Shown: positions 33,372 through 42,660, numbered from the stretch's first letter. The stretch: 64,000 bases of DNA from an uncultured Clostridia bacterium (GCA_944368155.1 CALVWW010000003.1:1-64000); one strand, 5' to 3'. The notes: generated from the sequence alone by a model not told the origin. Translations and numbers: made by a program.

Positions 33372-33527
33372 TTATTCGCCGCAGAATTCATAGTGGCAGC
33401 CGCTGGTCTGCGTGGGAGGCATAGTTTCGCCCTCCGCAATATAGATGGTGTTTACAGTTTTACCCTGGGCATCGACTACCTTGTAAGAGCCGCTGCGGGG
33501 AGCGTAATCGCCGCTGTTCAATCTCAT
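33372..33527 (-). CDS. YjzC-like small protein
   Basis: 51 aa. The pattern SGDYAPRSGSYKVVDAQGK ... GETMPPTQTSG resembles the small YjzC-type proteins of Firmicutes, in which a P-x-S-G-x-Y turn precedes a beta hairpin and the MPPT box; function unknown. AAGGAGG lies 7 bases before ATG 33527, an excellent ribosome site that favours this start over the upstream one. Confidence 0.7.
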   Translation of the reverse strand: MRLNSGDYAPRSGSYKVVDAQGKTVNTIYIAEGETMPPTQTSGCHYEFCGE

Positions 33528-33652
33528 AAACAGTACCTCCTTGATTGATACAAACAGTATGTGCGGCAAAATTCATTTTAAACGCAGGCATTAAAATTTT
33601 TTTAATTTTTGCTTCGATTGTAAATTTACCAAATTTGGCACAACCTTATTAT

Positions 33653-34357
33653 ATGAATAAAAAATACTTTGCCGCGGCGGCGACCATTCTGGCGGTGGCG
33701 ATTGTAGTTCTTTGGCTGGCAAATATATTTTTATGCCAGCCCACGGCATTTTCATTCGCTCGGACACAAGAGCGGGAACAACCGGAAAAAACTGTTTACC
33801 TCACCTTTGACGACGGGCCGAGCGACAGAATAACTCCTAAAATTTTAGACATTTTAGACAATGAGAATGTTAAAGCCACGTTTTTTATTATCGGCATACA
33901 GGCGGCAACGCGCAACGGCATTATAAGGCGGGAACACGAGAGCGGACACACCGTAGCGGTGCATTCATATACACATATCTATTCCGACATTTACCGCTCG
34001 GCCGAAGCACTTATAGACGATATAGACAGGTGCAATGCCGTAATAAAAAAAATTACAGGAGCGCGCTCTGAAATTTACCGCTTCCCCGGCGGCTCGTTCG
34101 GACTGGACGGCAAACTGATTTCCGCCGTGACCGAACACGGCTTGAGATATGTTGACTGGAATGCAAGCACAAGAGACGCCGAAAGATGCACATCGTGTGC
34201 GGAAGATTTATACCACTATGCAATTTCATCCGCAGCAGACAGCAACAATATCGTGTTGCTTGCACATGATTCCACCAATAAAGTATATACTCCCGACGCC
34301 ACGCGCATGATAATACGCTATTACAAGCAGCGCGGATACTCGTTCGGAACTTTTTAA
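33653..34357 (+). CDS. Membrane-anchored polysaccharide deacetylase (CE4)
   Basis: 234 aa. An N-terminal signal anchor (residues 5-28) precedes a NodB domain: TFDDGPS (catalytic base and metal Asp), HSYTH (metal His pair), and RFPGGS. The last motif, with the catalytic His, is LLAHDS. Likely deacetylates peptidoglycan or another cell-wall glycan outside the membrane; the sporulation enzyme PdaA has a similar layout. No clear ribosome site before ATG 33653; a longer frame starts upstream at 33545. Confidence 0.88.
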   Translation: MNKKYFAAAATILAVAIVVLWLANIFLCQPTAFSFARTQEREQPEKTVYLTFDDGPSDRITPKILDILDNENVKATFFIIGIQAATRNGIIRREHESGHTVAVHSYTHIYSDIYRSAEALIDDIDRCNAVIKKITGARSEIYRFPGGSFGLDGKLISAVTEHGLRYVDWNASTRDAERCTSCAEDLYHYAISSAADSNNIVLLAHDSTNKVYTPDATRMIIRYYKQRGYSFGTF

Positions 34358-34382
34358 TCTGCCGATACCGTACCGAATTTTT

Positions 34383-34412
34383 AAGGGCGGCGCACTCAGG
34401 TGCGCCGCCCTT
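34383..34412. terminator. Bidirectional terminator
   Basis: AAGGGCGGCGCAC and its complement, with a short loop, between two convergent genes. Confidence 0.8.
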
Positions 34413-34422
34413 ACGGCTCTGA

Positions 34423-34971
34423 TTATGAAAATATTGAATTCAGCGGATTGTTTATGAACAGCTTATCGAGGAGAAGCGAGCTACCTTCGAAATTCGAAAG
34501 GAAATTCGCCGCTGTTTCCCCGCCAATCCACGCAAAAATCTGAAATACTATCAGCAACAGAATCATGAATACCGCAGCAAAGAATACTGCACCCACTATT
34601 TTGTTGAATACTTTAAAAACAATATTATCCGTTTCGAATACGCTTTTTAATATCTTTACCAATATCATTCTCACTATCTGAATAATAAGGAAGAGAACTA
34701 CGGCGAGCACCACTCTGTCGATATGGATATCTGCAAAGAATGCGCCGACCGACCCCTGTCCGCGCAACCAATCTGTGAACTTAATTAAAAGATTTGCAAC
34801 CACGCTCCAGTCGAGCACCAGCCCGAAAATAAAATAGCATACAACGACGGATATAATTATGCCGAAGATACCGCTCGTAAAAAACTTCAGCCCCTTACCG
34901 AAGCCGACAACGGCGCCGATGAGTATGAAAAGAACGAGCAGACACAAGACTATATAGTCCGCTGTTAACAT
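34423..34971 (-). CDS. CvpA family membrane protein
   Basis: 182 aa with four to five membrane helices. Family features: an N-terminal DYIVLCLLVLFILIGAVVGF helix with GFGKGL turn and a mid-protein helix before LKSVFE. CvpA proteins support colicin V production in E. coli and envelope integrity elsewhere. The 224-bp upstream gap has no gene. Confidence 0.7.
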   Translation of the reverse strand: MLTADYIVLCLLVLFILIGAVVGFGKGLKFFTSGIFGIIISVVVCYFIFGLVLDWSVVANLLIKFTDWLRGQGSVGAFFADIHIDRVVLAVVLFLIIQIVRMILVKILKSVFETDNIVFKVFNKIVGAVFFAAVFMILLLIVFQIFAWIGGETAANFLSNFEGSSLLLDKLFINNPLNSIFS

Positions 34972-35195
34972 ATTAAGTTTTTACCTCCACTCTACTTTTT
35001 TCCGATTACGCTATAGATTGATAATTCCGGCGGCTGCCTTTTGCGATTGAAATACGGCGATAAAGCCGTGACCGTCAATTGCGTATGAACCAGTTCAATT
35101 TTTGACTCAACTGCCCGATATTATACCTTTTTAAGACACAAACATAACATTAATCACCCGACAACGCCGCCGGCTATATCACTTTCCGCGGCTGC

Positions 35196-36020
35196 TTACT
35201 TTGCGCGGACATACACCACGCCTGCCGCTTTGGGGCCGATATGCGTACCGATAACGGGGCAGATATTTTCGAAAACGGGATTGGCTATGCCAAGCTGACC
35301 GCTCAGTTTCTGACTATTTGCACTGTCCATACAATATATAGTACGCACTGCATAACTATCGTCGCGCTTGTCGCCGTTATACAGTTCGGCAATGTATTTC
35401 AAAGCCGCATTCATTCCTATACACTTGTGAATAAGTTCCACTCTGCCGTCGTCGGTTACGGTAATTACCGGCTTTATCTTCAGCATGCCGCCTACCGCCG
35501 CGGCCGTCTTATTTATTCTGCCGCCCTTCTTTAAGTATTCAAGAGTGTCGAGAGCGGCATACAGCGTTATTCGCGAACGCAGCTCATCGAGAGCGGCAGT
35601 TATTTCGTTGACGGGTTTATCGCGCAACCGCACGGCTTCATGCACAAGCATCTCCAGCATAAAGGTTGTGCATTTTGTGTCGTGCACGCAGATTTTTTCA
35701 TACCCGCTCTCCTTTGCCGCGCGGACAGCCCAGTCGTAGGAGCCCGACAACGCCGACGAAATGGTCAGGACGAGCACCTCGTCTCCCTTCTCCTTTGCGT
35801 CTGAATAAACGGTCATAAGCTCGTCGTAGCCGAGCTGGGCGGTGTGAGGAAACTCGGGCGAAGTTACCAGCTTCGAATAAAATTCGTCGGAAGTTATATC
35901 TATTCCGTCGCGGTATTGCTCGCTGCCAAAGATTATTGTAAGAGGAAGAACCTCTATATCAAGCCTCTTCGCCTCCTCCTGGGAAATCTCGGAAGAGGAA
36001 TCGGTAACTATTCTCAACAT
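35196..36020 (-). CDS. DegV family fatty-acid-binding protein, second copy
   Basis: 274 aa. Same motifs as the first copy: RIVTDSSSEI, the serine loop TISSALSGSY, DTLEYLKKGGR, GGMLKIKPV and THIGPKAAG near the end. About a third identical to the 5495 protein by eye, so an old paralogue probably with different fatty-acid preference (known for FakB paralogues). Confidence 0.92.
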   Translation of the reverse strand: MLRIVTDSSSEISQEEAKRLDIEVLPLTIIFGSEQYRDGIDITSDEFYSKLVTSPEFPHTAQLGYDELMTVYSDAKEKGDEVLVLTISSALSGSYDWAVRAAKESGYEKICVHDTKCTTFMLEMLVHEAVRLRDKPVNEITAALDELRSRITLYAALDTLEYLKKGGRINKTAAAVGGMLKIKPVITVTDDGRVELIHKCIGMNAALKYIAELYNGDKRDDSYAVRTIYCMDSANSQKLSGQLGIANPVFENICPVIGTHIGPKAAGVVYVRAK

Positions 36021-36264
36021 AAAAACTCCATAATGCTTAAGTAAGCCAAAAAAACTTTAATCCATGATAAGGCCGCGAAATATCTGAGCCGCACGGCTTT
36101 TTACAATTATACCCCGAGACTCAACCTTTGTCAATCTCTGAAAGCCGTATGCAAACACAAGCGCCTGGCATAATTTCAATCAGAACGAATAAAAGGCGCA
36201 GACGTGTGGCATACTTAAGGTAAACGCCCGTGCAATGCTGAAGTACATATTTCGGAGGTGGCAA

Positions 36265-37035
36265 TTGTTACAGAAAGTAAGTATTTGCGGCGTTAACACC
36301 TCGGGTCTGCCGCTGCTTTCGCCAAAGGAACAGACTGAACTGATGATAAAACTCAAGGCGGGCGACAGCGCCGCACGCGACAAATTCATTATAGGTAACA
36401 TGAGGCTGGTACTTTCGCTTGTGAAGAGATTCTGGTCGAAGAACGCAAATGCCGACGATGTTTTTCAGGCGGGCTGTGTGGGACTTATAAAGGCGATAGA
36501 CAACTTTGACCTCTCGGTAGGCGTTAAATTTTCCACCTACGCCGTACCAATGATTTTAGGCGAGATTAAGAGATTTATCCGCGACGGCAACTCGCTGCGC
36601 GTCTCCCGCTCAATACGCGACACGGCTTACAGAATCCTTAAGGTACGAGAGGAGCTGGAAGAGACTGAGGAAGCGGTGACTTACGACAGAATTGCCGAAC
36701 AGATGCACATTGCCGTATCCGAAGTTGCATACGCGCTCGACGCTATTTCCGACCCGGTTTCGCTCTATGACCCCGTTTACAACAAGGCGGGAGACACCCT
36801 GCTTCTGATGGACCAGATATTTGACGAGAAAAACAACGACGAGGTATGGACGGAGAAAGCGGCGCTCTATGAGGCCATGCAAAAACTCGACGAGCGCGAG
36901 AAACACATTCTGTATTTAAGATATTTTGAAGGAAAAACCCAGACTGAAATTTCAGGACAGGTGGGCATATCGCAGGCCCAGGTTTCACGGCTGGAAAAAA
37001 ATGCTCTCAAGCGGATAAAGGCGGAGATAGGATAA
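36265..37035 (+). CDS. sigG: Sporulation sigma factor SigG
   Basis: 256 aa. The N-terminus KVSICGVNTSGLPLLSP is the mark of sigma-G. Region 2 (GNMRLVLSLVKRFW, DDVFQAGCVGLIKAIDNFDL, FSTYAVPMILGEIKRFIRD), region 3, and region 4 (LDEREKHILYLRYFEGKTQT with the HTH ending ISQAQVSRLEKNAL) are complete. TTG 36265 is taken as the start: GGAGG lies 8 bases upstream and the product then begins MLQKVSICG like the family. It directs late forespore genes, including spoVA. It stands alone; spoIIGA and sigE are not adjacent. Confidence 0.93.
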   Translation: MLQKVSICGVNTSGLPLLSPKEQTELMIKLKAGDSAARDKFIIGNMRLVLSLVKRFWSKNANADDVFQAGCVGLIKAIDNFDLSVGVKFSTYAVPMILGEIKRFIRDGNSLRVSRSIRDTAYRILKVREELEETEEAVTYDRIAEQMHIAVSEVAYALDAISDPVSLYDPVYNKAGDTLLLMDQIFDEKNNDEVWTEKAALYEAMQKLDEREKHILYLRYFEGKTQTEISGQVGISQAQVSRLEKNALKRIKAEIG

Positions 37036-37051
37036 AGAGGCAAACTTCAGT

Positions 37052-37096
37052 AATTCAAGGCGCGCCGCGGCAAAAAGCCGCGGCGCGCCTTGAATT
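37052..37096. terminator. Terminator of sigG
   Basis: 20-bp perfect stem (AATTCAAGGCGCGCCGCGGC and its complement), 5-nt A loop. Confidence 0.88.
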
Positions 37097-37138
37097 TATT
37101 TAAAACAAAAAGGTTACATATTGAATAGTACCTGAAAT

Positions 37139-38674
37139 TTATTTTCTGTGCACGGTACCTACGCCGTCGCATATAACTTCATCCCCTGCAACGCCGTCAA
37201 AAGTTACGTTCTCCAGTTCGACTTTATCGGTAAACTGAAAATACAGACCGCCGTTTTTAACAGCCTCGTTCTTCTCCTTCATATCGGGGAAGGAAGGCTG
37301 ACAATCGGAATCGAATGAAAAACTTACATTTTTAAGCTTTATGCGCTTAATGGGTTCCTCAGGCAAGCCATAGAATGCTCCGGCACAGCAGGCTACGCCT
37401 GTGCAGACCATATTTTCAAACTCAAATTCGCCGACTATGGGCGTAAGGTCGTCTACCGGCAGTTTCCGAGTCGTCCATACATACTCGGTATGCCCCGTTT
37501 CGTCGCCCATGTTATAGTACATGTTTATAACAAACGGCGTTATAACGTTTTGCATTTCGATATTTTTAAACGTTACTCCGCTTATCTCCCCGACTCTGCC
37601 TCGGCCGCGCCTTGTCTTTATGCGGAAACCGCGCTCGGTACCGCGGAAAACACAGCGTTCAACGTGCACATCTTCTATTCCGCCCGAACTTTCGGAGCCG
37701 AATACGACGCCGCCGTGTCCGCTCTCCATCAGGCAATCTGTTATTCTGATATTTTTGCACGGAGTTTTATAGCGGCGTGCCAGCTCGAGCGTTCCCGATT
37801 TTACCGCTATGCAGTCGTCGCCGACTGAAATATGAACGCCGGCAATCTCGACATTCTCGCAACAATCGGGGTCAATGCCGTCTGTCGTAGGCATGGAAGG
37901 CGTATTGAAAAGACTTAGATTATACAGTTTAACGTTTTTACAGAAGTATGGATGCACATTCCACGAAGGCGTATCGCGAACGGTAATTCCCTGAAGAAGA
38001 ATATTTTCGCAACGGTTGAAAAACAGTCCGCGGGGGCGCCATGCTATACGCATTACTCTGTGGTTTTTGTACCAGTCTGAAGCAAGCGCATTGCCGTCCA
38101 CAACCCCCTCTCCAACAATTGCAATATTTTTGCAACCGACAGCCGTAATTACAGAAGCAAAACAATTTACCTCCTCTCCCTGCCATGTGCCGAAGTTACG
38201 GCGGCTGTCGCCATCACCGGTAACGCCGGGAAGTATCGGATATTTCGTTCTGTCGGTATCGCCAACAATGCGGGCGCCCTTTTCAAGATATAAAGTTACG
38301 CCGCTTTTTAAAAACACCGGCGTGAGAAGATAATCGCCTGCGGGTACATAAACTGTGCTCCCCTCCTCCGCGCAGGCAATAGCTGCGGAAAATGCGGGGC
38401 TGTCGTTTTTAGAGAGGTCGCCCGCGGCGCCGAAATCTTTAACGCTGAGAAAAAGGCTTTCCTTCTTCGTTCTGAAGGCAAGTTTTTTTCCGTTTATCTC
38501 CACTTCGTATTCTGTATCAGGAGTAAGCGAAAACAGAGAAAATACATTCCTTTCCTCCCTCTCCCTTACCGATTTTCCGTTGAGTTTTACTTCAAAAGGC
38601 GAAGGGGCATAGTATGCGCTGTTGTATTCAGTTGAAAGGGTGGCGCTGCGCGCCGTCAAAGCAATCAATTTCAT
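37139..38674 (-). CDS. Glycoside hydrolase family 28 (polygalacturonase-like)
   Basis: 511 aa. Residues 1-70 form a small beta-sandwich, then DFGAAGD begins the right-handed beta-helix. GH28 catalytic motifs: TTDGIDPDCCENV, GDDCIAVKSG, SGHGGVVFGSE and RIKTRRGRG (subsite Arg/Lys). No signal peptide, so it should act on imported oligogalacturonides in the cytoplasm. It starts 1 bp after the AEC transporter gene, suggesting co-transcription. Confidence 0.92.
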   Translation of the reverse strand: MKLIALTARSATLSTEYNSAYYAPSPFEVKLNGKSVREREERNVFSLFSLTPDTEYEVEINGKKLAFRTKKESLFLSVKDFGAAGDLSKNDSPAFSAAIACAEEGSTVYVPAGDYLLTPVFLKSGVTLYLEKGARIVGDTDRTKYPILPGVTGDGDSRRNFGTWQGEEVNCFASVITAVGCKNIAIVGEGVVDGNALASDWYKNHRVMRIAWRPRGLFFNRCENILLQGITVRDTPSWNVHPYFCKNVKLYNLSLFNTPSMPTTDGIDPDCCENVEIAGVHISVGDDCIAVKSGTLELARRYKTPCKNIRITDCLMESGHGGVVFGSESSGGIEDVHVERCVFRGTERGFRIKTRRGRGRVGEISGVTFKNIEMQNVITPFVINMYYNMGDETGHTEYVWTTRKLPVDDLTPIVGEFEFENMVCTGVACCAGAFYGLPEEPIKRIKLKNVSFSFDSDCQPSFPDMKEKNEAVKNGGLYFQFTDKVELENVTFDGVAGDEVICDGVGTVHRK

Positions 38675-38675
38675 A

Positions 38676-39758
38676 TTACACCGCCAGAAGTCCGAATGAC
38701 ATAAGAAGGAATACAGTTATAAACAGAGTGACTATAGAGCTTATGCTCGTCCACACTACAAGCTGGCCGGCAAGCTGTTCGTCATTGCCCATCTCACCAG
38801 CCATTATTGCGCTCGATACAGCAACAGGCGTGCCGAACAGGGCAATCAGCGCCGGGTATTCGGTCTGGCCGAACTCGAGTAGCGGAGTGAATTCGCTTAA
38901 AAGCACGGCGCAGCCCACGCCTATTACAGGAGCGATAACAACACGGAATACCGTACCTACGATAATCTCCTTAGACATACCCTTTACCGCCGAGAATTCG
39001 AACTGACCGCCGAGCACTATGAGTGCAAGGGGCGTCGCTATCGACTTCAAATCGTCGAGAGTATCGTAAATGAACGTGAGGTCGTCTTTGATTGTGAACG
39101 GAGCGGGGCTGCCCCAGATTGCCACCTCCGCATAGCGCAATCCGAGAAAAACAAGCCCGACCACTATGCCTATTATAAGAGGGTTTTTAACGATATTGAG
39201 CAATATCTTTTTGACGTCGGTGTGATGGCTTGCCTCTTTTACGAGCATGCCGTTTTCATCGAGCTGAGCTTCGGGCTTGCCGACAAACACCGAAAGGGAA
39301 ATAACAGCAAGGATATTGAATATAGGAATGGTGAACGCCTGAATAATCGCAACGACGCCGTTTACCGTTTCAGCGGCGCCCACGGCGTTGCCGGCAAGCG
39401 ACGCGGCAAGCGATATGCCGATTATTGCGAAGTTGCTGCGGTAGCAACACTGAAGAATTACGCCGCGGCGGCGGTTATCCTTTGTCGTCAAAATACTCGT
39501 CACCAGACCGATGCCGAAGATTATGAACACGGCGATAACAGCGTAAATAACCAGCCCCCAATCGACCGATGTGAGGTCTTCAATGTTGTAGATATTCAAA
39601 AACAACATGCAGGGCAGACACACATTGAATACAAGCTTGTTGCCTATTTTCAAAAATTCCCCTGTGAGAAATTTAATGCGCTTTAATATGTAACCGAGAA
39701 CAATCAAAAGCACAATCGGCACTATGGCGTTTATCGCCGTCATAAAAATATTGAACAA
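38676..39758 (-). CDS. AEC family transporter
   Basis: 360 aa with about ten membrane helices in two five-helix halves; the central CCYRSNFAIIGISLA and FGTPVAVSSAIMAGEM blocks are typical of the auxin efflux carrier/malate permease family. Substrate unknown; being upstream of a GH28 gene, a uronate or organic acid is plausible (inference). TTG 39758 is chosen because GGAGGAG lies 5 bases upstream; ATG 39743 is an alternative. Confidence 0.85.
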   Translation of the reverse strand: MFNIFMTAINAIVPIVLLIVLGYILKRIKFLTGEFLKIGNKLVFNVCLPCMLFLNIYNIEDLTSVDWGLVIYAVIAVFIIFGIGLVTSILTTKDNRRRGVILQCCYRSNFAIIGISLAASLAGNAVGAAETVNGVVAIIQAFTIPIFNILAVISLSVFVGKPEAQLDENGMLVKEASHHTDVKKILLNIVKNPLIIGIVVGLVFLGLRYAEVAIWGSPAPFTIKDDLTFIYDTLDDLKSIATPLALIVLGGQFEFSAVKGMSKEIIVGTVFRVVIAPVIGVGCAVLLSEFTPLLEFGQTEYPALIALFGTPVAVSSAIMAGEMGNDEQLAGQLVVWTSISSIVTLFITVFLLMSFGLLAV

Positions 39759-40008
39759 TTTTTCTCCTCCTCCAAACAGATACATTGTTTGTTTATCACA
39801 ATTTATTATATATAATTTTGGCGATATGTCAATATTTCGGGAAATATTTGCAAAAATACGCCGAAAACTTAACTAAACTTTCAAATTGTGGGCGCAAATA
39901 TCATATATTTGAATACAACTCACATAGCAAAATTCATCTATAAAACAGTGAAAAATAAAAAATTTAATGAAATACATTTAAAATATATTATTTATGGCAC
40001 AAAAATGC

Positions 40009-40037
40009 TTGTGCTGTTTTGTGAGTTTTGTTATAAT
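40009..40037 (+). promoter_or_regulatory. Promoter of tRNA-Ala
   Basis: TTGTGC, 17-bp spacer, TATAAT, 10 bp before the tRNA. Confidence 0.8.
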
Positions 40038-40047
40038 ATACGGGCAT

Positions 40048-40123
40048 GGGGTATTAGCTCAGTTGGTAGAGCGCTACACTGGCAGTGTAGAGGTCAGCGG
40101 TTCGAATCCGCTATGCTCCACCA
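40048..40123 (+). tRNA. tRNA-Ala(GGC)
   Basis: 76 nt with encoded CCA. Acceptor GGGGTAT/ATGCTCC (with a G.T pair), D-arm AGCTCAGTTGGTAGAGC, anticodon loop CTGGCAG (anticodon GGC), T-arm AGCGG-TTCGAAT-CCGCT, discriminator A. Confidence 0.97.
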
Positions 40124-40128
40124 CGGTC

Positions 40129-40153
40129 GGCACCCATCAGGGTGCCTTTTTTT
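40129..40153 (+). terminator. Terminator of tRNA-Ala
   Basis: GGCACCC/GGGTGCC stem, ATCA loop, seven T. Confidence 0.93.
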
Positions 40154-40170
40154 GTGGTGGAGCATAGCGG
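40154..40170 (-). repeat. Inverted 17-base copy of the tRNA-Ala 3' end
   Basis: GTGGTGGAGCATAGCGG is the exact reverse complement of 40108-40124 (the T-arm 3' strand, acceptor strand and CCA). It starts right after the terminator U-run. Confidence 0.75.
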
Positions 40171-40341
40171 TAAAAAGAAACGCCTCGTGACGCGATTGGC
40201 GCCTTTGCGCAACAATCGCTATTCCGTCGCTTCACTCCTTACGGACTTTCACCGCAGGCGGAGTCCTGTCAGGGTCCCTTCAGGGGTATGGCAGTATACG
40301 CTATGCCAAGATAATGCAATTTACTATAAAGCACATAGAGA

Positions 40342-41103
40342 ATGATAATGAGGGAAACTATTTTAAGGGAACTTGAAAAAATTGAAGAGAGTGAGGGCGT
40401 AAAAATTCTGCACTGCGTGGAATCCGGCAGCAGGGCGTGGGGATTTGCCTCGCCTGACAGCGACTATGACGTCCGCTTTATCTATGCGCACCCCGCCGAA
40501 TTTTATTTAAAGCTGGAAAACGCGCGCGACGTGATTGAATGGAAACTGGACGACATTCTGGATATAAACGGCTGGGACATAAAAAAGACGTTGCAGCTTT
40601 TGCACTCCTCTAATCCAACTTTGTTTGAGTGGAGCTCTTCGCCCGTGGTTTACAAAACTACAGACGAGTGGGCGAAAATTGCTGAGATTGCGGGCAGTTT
40701 CTTTTTAAAAAAGACGGGCATGCACCATTACCTGCACATGGCGAAGAAAAACTTTGCAGAATACCTTACGGCCGAACGCGTTAAACTAAAGAAATATTTT
40801 TATGTGTTGCGACCCATACTTGCATGCATGTGGATACTCGACAGGGGAACTCCCCCTCCCATGCTGTTTAACGAACTTGCTGAAAGCTATCTGTGCGAAG
40901 AGCTTAAGCCGCGCGTTGGCAATCTGCTTGAAATCAAAAGGAATTCACCGGAGATAAATCTTATTGAACGGGACGATATTTTGAATGACTATATAATTGC
41001 AAGTATTGCAAAAATAGAGCAAAAACTTGAATTTTTACCTAAGGAGCACGAGCGGAGTTGGGATGAACTCGACAAAATATTTTTAGAGATAATCGATAAC
41101 TAA
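40342..41103 (+). CDS. RlaP/YcgL-like nucleotidyltransferase
   Basis: 253 aa. The polymerase-beta nucleotidyltransferase motif is HCVESGSRAWGFASPDSDYD (residues 20-39: GS helix plus DxD metal ligands). The C-terminal half is helical with HHYLHMAKKN and PILACMWI, as in the PF10127 family, whose RlaP members occur in RNA-repair loci. No RNA ligase or RtcB is adjacent, so the role is open. Starts 219 bp after tRNA-Ala. Confidence 0.85.
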   Translation: MIMRETILRELEKIEESEGVKILHCVESGSRAWGFASPDSDYDVRFIYAHPAEFYLKLENARDVIEWKLDDILDINGWDIKKTLQLLHSSNPTLFEWSSSPVVYKTTDEWAKIAEIAGSFFLKKTGMHHYLHMAKKNFAEYLTAERVKLKKYFYVLRPILACMWILDRGTPPPMLFNELAESYLCEELKPRVGNLLEIKRNSPEINLIERDDILNDYIIASIAKIEQKLEFLPKEHERSWDELDKIFLEIIDN

Positions 41104-41111
41104 AATTCAAA

Positions 41112-41145
41112 AGCACGCAGGGCAGAAAATTCTGCCCTGCGCGCT
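41112..41145. terminator. Terminator after the nucleotidyltransferase
   Basis: AGCaCGCAGGGCAGAA and its complement with one mismatch and a tiny loop, then TTTTTT. Confidence 0.85.
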
Positions 41146-41174
41146 TTTTTATACAAGATTTAATACATACATAG

Positions 41175-41193
41175 TACTATTGCTGACATAGTA
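41175..41193 (+). promoter_or_regulatory. TACTATG dyad motif, copy 5
   Basis: TACTATTGCTGACATAGTA: the right half CATAGTA is the exact mirror of TACTATG, the best dyad of the set. It lies between two convergent gene ends, so here it cannot be a promoter of either gene. Confidence 0.5.
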
Positions 41194-41206
41194 TATTAAG
41201 TTTATC

Positions 41207-41788
41207 TCATTTTTCGCTTTTATATTGTTGAATTTTTGATTTGCGCTCTGTCTTTTCAATTTTGCGCTGTTCTTTAATATATGTCTTTAACTCTTTAAAG
41301 GCCAGCTCCTCCCCCTTTTCGGCTATCAGAACAAGAAAAAATCTCAGGTCGGCCGCGGTATCCTCATGCATATATGCAACATCGGTACGGCGCTCAAAAT
41401 ATTCGAGAGCCGAACGGGGTGTGTATTTATCCTTTAAATATATGCGGCAGGCGGCTACTCTGTCGCATATCATCTCGCCGAGATACTTTGCCGGCATTTT
41501 TACGGGCGCATTTTTACCCGTCTTATCGACGTCGCGCCAGTATTCGAAGTGGTGTTTGTTCCGCCCCTTGTGATGCAACCATGCCTCAGAATAGCCGAGA
41601 ACTATCCTCTCCCTGACCTGCGGGCTCATGTTGCCCTGATAAAATCTGGCGCCCGCAAAAAATTCACTAGGGTTGTATTTGGAGAGGTCATGCGTAAGCC
41701 CCTGCCATATAAGTCCCGCCTTGAAACAATATTTGCATACTTTGAAGCGGTGTTTTGTTATTGTGATAAAATGTCTGATTATTTTCAT
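41207..41788 (-). CDS. DUF5662 family protein
   Basis: 193 aa. His/Asp-rich motifs THDLSKYNPSEF and WLHHKGRNKHHFEYWRD, plus DRVAACRIYLKDKYTPRSAL, match DUF5662; the HD and HHxGxNxHH pattern suggests a metal-dependent helical hydrolase, but no activity is established. Basic tail of about 25 residues. Last gene downstream of the MBL hydrolase. Confidence 0.8.
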   Translation of the reverse strand: MKIIRHFITITKHRFKVCKYCFKAGLIWQGLTHDLSKYNPSEFFAGARFYQGNMSPQVRERIVLGYSEAWLHHKGRNKHHFEYWRDVDKTGKNAPVKMPAKYLGEMICDRVAACRIYLKDKYTPRSALEYFERRTDVAYMHEDTAADLRFFLVLIAEKGEELAFKELKTYIKEQRKIEKTERKSKIQQYKSEK

Positions 41789-41806
41789 AAGTCTGCCACC
41801 CGCAAC

Positions 41807-42643
41807 TTAAATATCAAACTGCAAACCGTCGTACGCGGCCACTACGCCGTACTGCTCTTCGAGCAGGGCAAGACGCGAAGTGAGAGGATTACTGTTGTGT
41901 GAAAAATGAGTGATTACAAATTTTGTGTCGGCGCCGCATACTCCCGCCGCTTTTAATTTGGAGATTACTAAGGCGCAGTCGTCTATGTTCATATGCCTCG
42001 GACGGTTTATCCCGGTACGGCCGGCGTAGGTACAGTCGAGACTGACTAACGACGCTTTCGCGCCGTTTTCAGAAAGATATCCGTAGATACCCTCTTCCGG
42101 CAGGGCGGTGTCGTGCAGATGCAGATAACCGCGCCCTCCGCGCTCAATATAAAAGAGCAAAGCATCCTCGGTGAGGCTGTGGTTTGCGGGCAGAGTAAGC
42201 AGTCTGTATCTGCCTATTAAGTAGCGCCTGTACGGCATAATTTCATTCATGACAACATTGGGAGCTACAGACGGCTTCATCTCTCTGCGGGTACATTCGG
42301 AAAATACCGCCGCAACCTCTTTGTTGCCGTAAATTTGAAGAGGCGAGCCAAAACCCGAAGCATAACGGTAGCCGCGCAGAATAAAATCGTGCGCATAGAA
42401 GTGGTCCATATGCGAATGGGTTACAAATATATATTTTAAACCGGCGAGATTGAAACCGTATTTAATTGAATGAACGTATGCCTCGGGCGGAAAGTCAACA
42501 GAGAGGTCACCGTCGATTAGGACCTGCGTTCGCGTACGCAATTCCCTTCCGCCGAGCAGACGGATATTTTTGCAGCTTTCGCAGTCGCAGAACATTGCGG
42601 GCACGCCCTCTGCCGCCGCCGTGCCTAAAAATTGTATTTTCAT
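41807..42643 (-). CDS. Metallo-beta-lactamase fold hydrolase, PhnP-like
   Basis: 278 aa. IQFLGTAAAEGVPA, CDCESC, VTHSHMDHFYAHD (HxHxDH metal motif), PANHSL and LHLHDTALP, then ITHFSHN. The layout resembles PhnP cyclic phosphodiesterases and RNase Z relatives. ATG 42643 lies only 17 bases from the dtd terminator stem and has no ribosome site. Confidence 0.85.
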   Translation of the reverse strand: MKIQFLGTAAAEGVPAMFCDCESCKNIRLLGGRELRTRTQVLIDGDLSVDFPPEAYVHSIKYGFNLAGLKYIFVTHSHMDHFYAHDFILRGYRYASGFGSPLQIYGNKEVAAVFSECTRREMKPSVAPNVVMNEIMPYRRYLIGRYRLLTLPANHSLTEDALLFYIERGGRGYLHLHDTALPEEGIYGYLSENGAKASLVSLDCTYAGRTGINRPRHMNIDDCALVISKLKAAGVCGADTKFVITHFSHNSNPLTSRLALLEEQYGVVAAYDGLQFDI

Positions 42644-42660
42644 AAATGCAAAACAGCAAA

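Noticed and set aside
36160..36264. Sigma-F promoter before sigG
   Set aside because: GCATA occurs twice as a possible -35 box, but no matching -10 lies at the right distance.
40142..40345. 67-aa ORF after tRNA-Ala
   Set aside because: Starts in the terminator U-run and reads the inverted tRNA end; arginine-rich low-quality product without a ribosome site.
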